Assembly (NCBI GenBank): GCA_003278465.1
Contig: QCFC01000013.1
Location: forward strand, 1 to 55,038
Source of the DNA: Prochlorococcus sp. AG-363-B04
GTDB taxonomy: Bacteria > Cyanobacteriota > Cyanobacteriia > PCC-6307 > Cyanobiaceae
Direction of reading: 5' to 3'
Length of the DNA stretch: 55,038 nt
Below the pieces are notes generated by a model, which was not told the DNA's origin, made no database searches, and worked only from the letters and a program-made list of their open reading frames with translations. The first letter of the stretch is position 1; the number at the start of each line of letters is the position of its first letter. Both the position numbers and the translations under genes were made by a program. Of this stretch, positions 49,254 to 55,038 are shown piece after piece.

Positions 49254-51392
49254 GTGGGTTTGCGATTGCTTCATCTGAATCTCCATGGACTAGTTAGGTC
49301 TCATGACCTTGAGTTGGGCCGTGATGCTGATACTGGAGGTCAGACTCTTTATGTTCTTGAATTAGTAAGAGGCTTGGCAGCTCGTCCAGAAGTTGATCAA
49401 ATTGATCTTGTTACTAGATTAATTCAAGATCGTAAAGTCTCATCAGATTATTCACAGCCAATAGAAACTATTTCTTCTTCAGCTAGAATTTTACGCTTAC
49501 CATTTGGACCTAAACGATATTTACGAAAGGAGCTTTTATGGCCTTATTTAGATGCTTTGGCTGATCAACTAGTTAGAAAACTTCAGGATTCTAATAATCT
49601 ACCTGATTGGATTCATGCTCATTATGCAGATGCAGGATATGTAGGTTCTTTAGTTAGCAGGCGACTCAATATACCTTTAGTTTTTACAGCTCATTCTTTA
49701 GGCCGAGAGAAGCAAAGACGATTATTAGCAGCTGGTTTAGATCATGAACAAATTGAGCAAAACTATTCTATAAGTAGGCGTATTGAGGCAGAAGAATTAG
49801 CATTAGATCAATCATGTTTAGTTGTTACTAGTACTAAACAGGAAGCAGAAGATCAATACTCTCGTTATGGACGTTATGTTTTAGAAAGATCGGAAGTTGT
49901 TCCTCCTGGAGTTGATTCAAAGCGTTTTCATCCCAAATCAACACCACATGAGATAAACCAAATTGATCAATTAGTCTCGCCATTTTTACAAAATTCATCC
50001 TTACCTCCTTTATTGGCTATTTCTAGAGCAGTCAGACGTAAGAATATACCAGCGTTAGTAGAAGCATATGGCCGTTCATCTGTTTTACGTCAACGCCATA
50101 ATTTGGTTCTGATTTTAGGATGTAGAAATGATTTACGTCAGTTAGAAAAACAACAAAGGGAAGTCTTTCAGCAATTATTTGATCTAGTAGATCGTTATGA
50201 TTTATATGGTCATATTGCTTATCCGAAAACTCATAAAAGAGATCAAATTCCTTCTATTTATCGTTGGGCCGCTGATTTAAAAGGTTTGTTTGTTAATCCT
50301 GCTTTAACTGAGCCATTTGGTTTGACTTTGCTTGAAGCCTCTGCATCTGGCTTGCCTACTGTTGCTACTGATGATGGTGGACCTAAGGATATTTTGTTAA
50401 AATGTGAGAATGGATTATTAGCAGATGTTACTGATCTGGAGTCACTTCAAGATACTATTGAACAGGCTGGTTCAGAAAGAAATAGATGGCATCGATGGAG
50501 TGACAATGGTATTGAAGCGATAGCAAGACATTTCAGTTGGGATGCTCACGTTTGTAATTACCTAGCCTTATCAAAAACCTATATTAGTAAATCTAAATCC
50601 CATCCAAAACTTCAGTTAAATCCTGATACTCAAACCTCTAATTATTTAGGTAATAGACTTTTGTTGCTGGATTTAGATAGTAGTTTAGAACTTCCGGAAA
50701 CCGAAGACTTAACAATATTGAGGATGTCTTTAGAAAATGAAGCTCATAAAAATATAAATAGTTTAGGAATACTTACAGGTCGAGGATTAAAGGCAGCTCG
50801 TCAACGTTATTCTGAATTACATTTACCTGAACCTAAACTCTGGATTTGTAATGCAGGAACAGAAATCTATTATGGAATCGAAGATAAGCCTGATTTGTTA
50901 TGGGAATCTTTCATTGCTTTAGATTGGAATAAAGAAACAGTTCAACAGTCACTATCTGATCTAAAAGATCATTTAGAGGAGCAGGAAACTTTAAATCAAG
51001 GTCCTTTTAAGGTTAGTTATTTATTGAAAGAACCAGGTGAGTCGATTTTGTCCTTAGTAAGAAAGCGGTTACGAAATGATGGGCTAGCAGCAATGCCCTA
51101 TCTTCGTTGTCATTGGTATTTAGATGTTTTGCCTATAAGGGCTTCACGAAAAGAAGCTATTAGATATTTGGCAGTAAGATATGAAATTCCTCTCGAAGAC
51201 GTTTTAGTAGTAGCCAGTGAGCAAGGTGATGGAGAATTAATTAGAGGATTAACCTCAGCTATAATTCCAGCAGAGCATGATCCCTGCCTAGAGCTTTTGA
51301 GATCGCAGCAAGGTGTTTATTTTTCTCCGAAAAGTAAAGTAAATGGTTTATTAGATGGGATAAATCACTATCGTTATTTTTCTAGTCATTAA
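49254..51392 (+). CDS. sps: Sucrose-phosphate synthase with SPP-like domain
   Basis: SPS makes sucrose 6-phosphate from UDP-glucose and fructose 6-phosphate; sucrose is a compatible solute in Prochlorococcus. The open frame reaches back to 49203, but GTG 49254 gives a start (MGLRLLHLNLHGL) that fits the family, 712 residues. The GT4 domain has GRDADTGGQTLYVLELV, AHYADAGYVG, and the donor site EPFGLTLLEASASGLPT. After about residue 475 comes an HAD-type SPP-like domain beginning LLLLDLDSSLE. Its HAD motifs are altered (see findings), so phosphatase activity is doubtful. Confidence 0.94.
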   Translation: MGLRLLHLNLHGLVRSHDLELGRDADTGGQTLYVLELVRGLAARPEVDQIDLVTRLIQDRKVSSDYSQPIETISSSARILRLPFGPKRYLRKELLWPYLDALADQLVRKLQDSNNLPDWIHAHYADAGYVGSLVSRRLNIPLVFTAHSLGREKQRRLLAAGLDHEQIEQNYSISRRIEAEELALDQSCLVVTSTKQEAEDQYSRYGRYVLERSEVVPPGVDSKRFHPKSTPHEINQIDQLVSPFLQNSSLPPLLAISRAVRRKNIPALVEAYGRSSVLRQRHNLVLILGCRNDLRQLEKQQREVFQQLFDLVDRYDLYGHIAYPKTHKRDQIPSIYRWAADLKGLFVNPALTEPFGLTLLEASASGLPTVATDDGGPKDILLKCENGLLADVTDLESLQDTIEQAGSERNRWHRWSDNGIEAIARHFSWDAHVCNYLALSKTYISKSKSHPKLQLNPDTQTSNYLGNRLLLLDLDSSLELPETEDLTILRMSLENEAHKNINSLGILTGRGLKAARQRYSELHLPEPKLWICNAGTEIYYGIEDKPDLLWESFIALDWNKETVQQSLSDLKDHLEEQETLNQGPFKVSYLLKEPGESILSLVRKRLRNDGLAAMPYLRCHWYLDVLPIRASRKEAIRYLAVRYEIPLEDVLVVASEQGDGELIRGLTSAIIPAEHDPCLELLRSQQGVYFSPKSKVNGLLDGINHYRYFSSH

Positions 51393-51409
51393 ATAATAAG
51401 TAGGTTAAT

Positions 51410-52576
51410 CTATAATTCGAATACTTCTATTGCTTTAGCTGCTTTATCAGCTTTCAGCTTTGCTTCTTGTATATTTTTTGCTCTTGAGAGTGCAACACCC
51501 ATCCTTCGTCCTTTCTTACTATCTGGTTTCCCAAAGATTAATACCGATGTATTTGGTTCTTCCAATGCTTTTTCTATACCTCTATAAGCCACAGATTCTA
51601 TTGAACTATTACTTAAAATAACACGACTTGCCGAACTATCTTGTAAAGTAATTTCAGGGATAGGAATTCCTAAAATTGCTCTTAAATGTAACTCAAATTC
51701 GCTTAGGTTTTGGCTCATTAGAGTTACAAGGCCTGTATCATGAGGTCTAGGAGAAAGTTCTGAGAAGATAACATCGTCACCGCTTATAAAAAATTCAACT
51801 CCAAATAAACCTACGCCACCTAATTCTTGTGTTATTTGATGAGCCATAGATTGCGCTAATGACAGTTGTTTTTTATTTAGTTCAGCAGGTTGCCAACTAC
51901 ATTGATAATCACCATTTTTTTGTTCATGTCCAATAGGTTGGCAAAAAAGCGTTTCTCCTTTCCTTTGACGAATTGTTAGTAACGTAATCTCTAATTCAAA
52001 ATCAATAAATTCTTCTGCAATTACCTTTCTAGATTTACCTCTTGCAGAAGCTATTGCTGTTTCCCATGCTAATTCAAGAGATTTACTATCATGTACTAAA
52101 GTTTGGCCTTTTCCTGATGAACTCATTACAGGTTTCACGATTAAGGGAAAGCCCATTTGCTTACCTACTGCAACTAGTTCTTTAGCATTTGAGGCGTAAG
52201 CAAATTTAGCGGTTTTGATACCTAGTTTTTTGTGAGCCAGATCTCTTATTTGATCTCTATTCATAGTGATTGCAGTTGTTTTTGCTGTAGGAATAATTTC
52301 AATTCCTTCTTTCTCAATTTCTACTAATGTATTTACAGCGAGAGCTTCAATCTCAGGAACAACATAGTCTGGATTGTGTTTTCTGATTATTAATTGTAAT
52401 TGGTTTTCATTAGTCATATCTAATACTTCAAAATAATCAGCTACTTGCATTGCAGGTGCATTTGCATAACGATCACAAGCAATTACATTACAACCTAATC
52501 TTTGCGCTGCAATAGCGATTTCTTTACCTAGCTCTCCACTCCCGAGCAACATTATGCTTTTTGGATACTGATTCAT
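51410..52576 (-). CDS. purT: Formate-dependent GAR transformylase
   Basis: PurT makes formyl-GAR from GAR, formate and ATP, an alternative to folate-dependent PurN. The 388-residue ATP-grasp protein has MLLGSGELGKEIAIAAQRLG at the start and KPVMSSSGKGQTLV in the ATP-binding loop. LFGVEFFISGDDVIFSELSPRPHDTG is the family signature. Start ATG 52576 is preferred (another ATG directly before it at 52579). It ends 17 bp beyond sps and is convergent with it. Confidence 0.95.
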   Translation of the reverse strand: MNQYPKSIMLLGSGELGKEIAIAAQRLGCNVIACDRYANAPAMQVADYFEVLDMTNENQLQLIIRKHNPDYVVPEIEALAVNTLVEIEKEGIEIIPTAKTTAITMNRDQIRDLAHKKLGIKTAKFAYASNAKELVAVGKQMGFPLIVKPVMSSSGKGQTLVHDSKSLELAWETAIASARGKSRKVIAEEFIDFELEITLLTIRQRKGETLFCQPIGHEQKNGDYQCSWQPAELNKKQLSLAQSMAHQITQELGGVGLFGVEFFISGDDVIFSELSPRPHDTGLVTLMSQNLSEFELHLRAILGIPIPEITLQDSSASRVILSNSSIESVAYRGIEKALEEPNTSVLIFGKPDSKKGRRMGVALSRAKNIQEAKLKADKAAKAIEVFEL

Positions 52577-52687
52577 CATTTTATTTTTTGTAAATGCTTT
52601 GATAAGCAAGCCATACCTTTTTATAGCCCATTTAAATTTTATGTTTTTATTTTTCCATGTTTTATTTATTTTTGCCTGGGATATGTG

Positions 52688-52942
52688 TTATCTAATCTTC
52701 ATATCTTCTACGATTAGGGTAAGTTGTTTGCAGGGTGATTCTTCATTAATAAAGCCCCATTCTTTGAAAATATCTGAATCATGATGGCTTATAACTTGTT
52801 TCTTATCTTTATGTTCCAATTTAAAGCCTTTTTTAGCCATCCGACGCATTAAACTTGCAGCTTCTTCAAATCTTGAAGCCATTGCCTCAAGACTTTGACA
52901 ATCACTTGTTAAACCTATTTCTTTCCACGTAAAATAACTCAT
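52688..52942 (-). CDS. Conserved cyanobacterial small protein (84 aa)
   Basis: The 84-residue protein begins with MSYFTWKEIGLTSDCQSLEAMA and continues in a helical RFEEAASLMRRMAKKGF, a pattern I recall from conserved cyanobacterial hypotheticals. The C-terminus has a GFINEESP turn and an acidic end. It is soluble with no signal. ATG 52942 is 12 bp beyond the mraY stop, so it is probably read with mraY. No function is known to me. Confidence 0.78.
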   Translation of the reverse strand: MSYFTWKEIGLTSDCQSLEAMASRFEEAASLMRRMAKKGFKLEHKDKKQVISHHDSDIFKEWGFINEESPCKQLTLIVEDMKIR

Positions 52943-52954
52943 CTTGTTAAGTTT

Positions 52955-54034
52955 TCAGAGGATATTTGGTCGGAATATTAACCCTAGAATTACTAGGAAT
53001 ACAGATGATAACCAAAAGTATTTTACTACAACATATTCTTTGGTTCCCTGTATCTCAAAGTGATGATGTAAAGGAGCCATACGAAATATTCTATAGCCTT
53101 TTCCAAATAAAATTTTTGTTATTTTAAAAATAATGACTTGAAAAATTACTGATAGAGATTCGATTAGAAAAACACCTCCCATTATCAAAAGTGGCCATAG
53201 ACTGTCTGAGAGAAGTGCAACTGCACTTAATGAACCTCCCATCGCCAATGATCCTGCATCTCCCATGAAAATCCTTGCAGGATGGTTGTTATGTAGTAAG
53301 AATCCTAACCATGCTCCAGCCATAGCCATACAAAAACCAGCGATGACAGGGTCGCCATTATTTCCTCTTAGCATGAGTTGTATAGCAAGTCCTGCAAATG
53401 TCAGAGCACCGCATCCACTTGCAAGTCCATCTAGCCCATCAGTAAGGTTAGTGGCATTACTTTGTGCTAGAAAAACGAATAATGACAACGGCCAAATAAG
53501 AATGCCTAGTGGAAGTGATATGCCGAAAGCAAGAGATATACTTGAATCAATCCATCCTTGACTGGCTGAAAAATATAGAAAAACTATAGCTACTATGGCT
53601 TCTAAATTTATTTTTTCTTGAGCATTTAAGCCTTTATTTGTTTGATTAGAAAGACTTTTCCAATCGTCAAGTCCTCCAATAACCATAAATGCCAATGTGA
53701 TTCCACATATAGCAATTAGCTTTTCGCTACTTTCTCCATTAATGCTTATTAAGCTTCCAACAATTAAACCGACAGGAATTATAAAAATACCTCCCATGGT
53801 TGGAGTGCCTGATTTGTTATAGTGTTGTTTTGGTCCCTCTCTGCGAATAATCTGCCCTATTTTTTGTTCTTTTAATTTAATAATCCCAAATTGAGTAATT
53901 AATGCAGAAGTTATTGAAGCTATTAGTAGTGGAATTGTTAAAAGACTGTTGGGTATAAAACGGTCTGAAAAGAAACTAGCAGCAAAGATTAAAAGAGTTA
54001 ATAAAATTGAATTGATTTTACTGCTAGTGATCAC
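52955..54034 (-). CDS. mraY: Phospho-N-acetylmuramoyl-pentapeptide transferase
   Basis: MraY attaches the peptidoglycan precursor to undecaprenyl phosphate to make lipid I. The 359-residue membrane protein has about ten hydrophobic segments. The active-site acidic motifs are visible: [24 protein letters not shown] and [10 protein letters not shown], with the C-terminal [12 protein letters not shown] 54034 is the start. With murB and murC elsewhere in this window it covers three steps of wall synthesis. Confidence 0.97.
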   Translation of the reverse strand: MITSSKINSILLTLLIFAASFFSDRFIPNSLLTIPLLIASITSALITQFGIIKLKEQKIGQIIRREGPKQHYNKSGTPTMGGIFIIPVGLIVGSLISINGESSEKLIAICGITLAFMVIGGLDDWKSLSNQTNKGLNAQEKINLEAIVAIVFLYFSASQGWIDSSISLAFGISLPLGILIWPLSLFVFLAQSNATNLTDGLDGLASGCGALTFAGLAIQLMLRGNNGDPVIAGFCMAMAGAWLGFLLHNNHPARIFMGDAGSLAMGGSLSAVALLSDSLWPLLIMGGVFLIESLSVIFQVIIFKITKILFGKGYRIFRMAPLHHHFEIQGTKEYVVVKYFWLSSVFLVILGLIFRPNIL

Positions 54035-54118
54035 TTTAATTTTTTTTGATAGCAGTTAACTTTTTTAATTTTGATTAAATTTTAAAAATATCTAATTTAG
54101 ACGTGGCTATAGATTTAT

Positions 54119-54394
54119 TTAATCCTCCCAGTCCTCTTCAGTTTGCTCATCGTCAGCTTTATAGTCTTCTTTTTCTCCCATCAATGCGGAGAGCTCCTCT
54201 TCTTCGACTGTACTGACCTCCGGTGAAGATGAATCTTCATCTGCAACGAGTCGCCCACTCGATTCGAGCCATGAAATCAAGTCAGGTTCCTCTCTGAGAG
54301 GTAAAACAGGAGCAGGATCCCTTCTTCCGTACCTGGTTAAAGCTGGATTGATCCCATCGAGTGCACTCAGGTTGATTTTGTTGAGAGCGCTCAT
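54119..54394 (-). CDS. DUF3134 family protein
   Basis: This 91-residue protein shows the DUF3134 pattern NPALTRYGRRDPAPVLPLREE and LISWLESSGRLVA, then an acidic disordered tail rich in Glu/Asp. The family is cyanobacterial with no function known. ATG 54394 is a clear start. It is divergent from the small membrane gene at 54414, with 19 bp between. Confidence 0.88.
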   Translation of the reverse strand: MSALNKINLSALDGINPALTRYGRRDPAPVLPLREEPDLISWLESSGRLVADEDSSSPEVSTVEEEELSALMGEKEDYKADDEQTEEDWED

Positions 54395-54413
54395 TAGACA
54401 AAAATGAAGATTA

Positions 54414-54656
54414 ATGCTTCAACATAGAGCATTACCTACCTATTTTCAGCTAGTTGTGACTATCAAATTAATTCTTTTGGGCCTAACGTGGGGATTTGCT
54501 TTCTTTCTTAGCCTTGGTTTGCGTTTATGGGGTTTTCATCATCCTGATCCGTTTGTAATTCGTCCATGGATTGTTTTTGCCTTGTTATTGGTTCCTTCAG
54601 TTGTAGTCGGATTATGGGTTGTTTGGGATGGCTTTTTATCTGAAAATGGAAGTTAA
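54414..54656 (+). CDS. Small two-helix membrane protein
   Basis: The 80-residue protein has two transmembrane segments: about residues 10-34 (LVVTIKLILLGLTWGFAFFLSL) and about 48-70 (RPWIVFALLLVPSVVVGLWVV). A short loop between has GFHHPDPFVI. I believe similar proteins are conserved in marine picocyanobacteria, but no family name is certain. Start ATG 54414. Confidence 0.75.
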   Translation: MLQHRALPTYFQLVVTIKLILLGLTWGFAFFLSLGLRLWGFHHPDPFVIRPWIVFALLLVPSVVVGLWVVWDGFLSENGS

Positions 54657-54679
54657 TTATTTCTTTTTGATTGTTTTGA

Positions 54680-55038
54680 TTAGATATTTTCTTTCATTAT
54701 ATATTTAGGAGTTGTTTTTGCACATTCTAAGCAGCCTCCATTAATTCTATATGGAGAGAGATGACCTTTTAAGCAATGAGTTCCTCTAAAGAATTTTTTT
54801 AAACCTAATTCTCTTGCATGTGCGTCTGTCAAAGGTAATTCCAACCAAGTATCTGGTACTTTCCCTTTTAGTTGAATACGATTTTGTATTGCATCATTCC
54901 TTCTTACTTGTTCTTGTTTATCATTTTTTTTGCATACACCCTCTGTTGCTAGCTCTCTAGCACAAATTAGGCATTCGGTAACATTTTTTTTCTTTCTAGG
55001 TCTAGTTGATAAGGAATCACTTGGTACTTCTCTAGTTC
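54680..55038 (-). CDS. Zinc-motif protein, C-terminal part, cut by window edge
   Basis: A frame on the minus strand is open from the right edge to TAA 54680-54682, giving 119 residues. It carries two Cys clusters: CLICARELATEGVC and, near the end, THCLKGHLSPYRINGGCLECAK. The second, with a C-x3-H and a C-x2-C, resembles zinc knuckles of HNH or GIY-YIG type nuclease-like proteins. The middle is basic and helical. The N-terminus lies outside, so the full domain cannot be named. Confidence 0.7.
   Translation of the reverse strand, partial: TREVPSDSLSTRPRKKKNVTECLICARELATEGVCKKNDKQEQVRRNDAIQNRIQLKGKVPDTWLELPLTDAHARELGLKKFFRGTHCLKGHLSPYRINGGCLECAKTTPKYIMKENI

Noticed and set aside
1-55038. CRISPR array, insertion sequence, prophage or toxin-antitoxin pair
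   Set aside because: No regular spaced repeats, transposase, integrase, phage structural genes or recognised toxin pair were seen.

Overview
The window is chromosomal DNA from a marine picocyanobacterium, almost certainly Prochlorococcus. The base composition is AT-rich, genes are densely packed on both strands, and the protein set is cyanobacterial: a Calvin-cycle type GAPDH, a cyclophilin of the thylakoid-lumen TLP40 type, sucrose-phosphate synthase, photorespiratory serine/alanine-glyoxylate aminotransferase, CbiD, ABC1 kinase and several small cyanobacteria-only proteins. The order dnaN - PRC-barrel protein - purL - purF - type IIA topoisomerase A - TPR protein - queG - DUF502 - nusB - ftsY - RsbU-like phosphatase - argH - RRM protein - dusA is, from memory, the start of published Prochlorococcus genomes, here in reverse. 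The ecotype cannot be decided from this window.

Layout. 1-3.2 kb: guaA (cut by the left edge), cbiD and an aminotransferase. 3.2-7.9 kb: tRNA-Gly(CCC), a run of very small minus-strand genes, a possibly frameshifted small ORF at a nine-G tract, a secreted protein and a lipoprotein, a SNF2-family helicase, an HNH protein and a small membrane protein; this is the most accessory-looking part. 7.9-13.1 kb: an NAD-dependent epimerase-like protein, pdxA, accB/efp, a lumenal cyclophilin and thiL, closed by a strong bidirectional terminator. 13.1-23.7 kb: gap2, murC-murB-ybaB, the leftward rsgA/tusA/dnaJ/grpE block, an FAD oxidoreductase, msrB, dusA and a glycine-rich RRM protein. 23.8-29.5 kb: argH, an RsbU-like phosphatase, ftsY, nusB and DUF502. 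29.5-30.1 kb is an unusually long gap that contains a candidate 36-residue membrane peptide. 30.1-40.35 kb: queG, TPR protein, topoisomerase A, purF, purL, PRC-barrel protein and dnaN.

The 382-bp gap at 40351-40732 between dnaN and thrC carries a cluster of DnaA-box-like sites and is the likely replication origin. The visible base bias also changes near here: the + strand is A-rich to the left and T/G-rich to the right whatever the gene direction. Right of the origin lie thrC, a DUF1400-like protein, an ABC1 kinase, recN and uvrA (DNA repair), a two-domain sucrose-phosphate synthase with a degenerate phosphatase-like domain, purT, mraY, three small conserved genes and a zinc-motif protein cut by the right edge.

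Themes: purine synthesis (purF, purL, purT, guaA), cell wall (murB, murC, mraY), protein folding and targeting (grpE, dnaJ, ftsY), DNA replication and repair (dnaN, topoisomerase A, recN, uvrA, SNF2, HNH) and cofactor synthesis (cbiD, pdxA, thiL, accB). I see no prophage, insertion sequence, CRISPR array or clear defence system. The observations most worth checking are the G-tract frameshift ORF, two unannotated small ORFs, two long perfect palindromes and the origin. None is proof of a new system.
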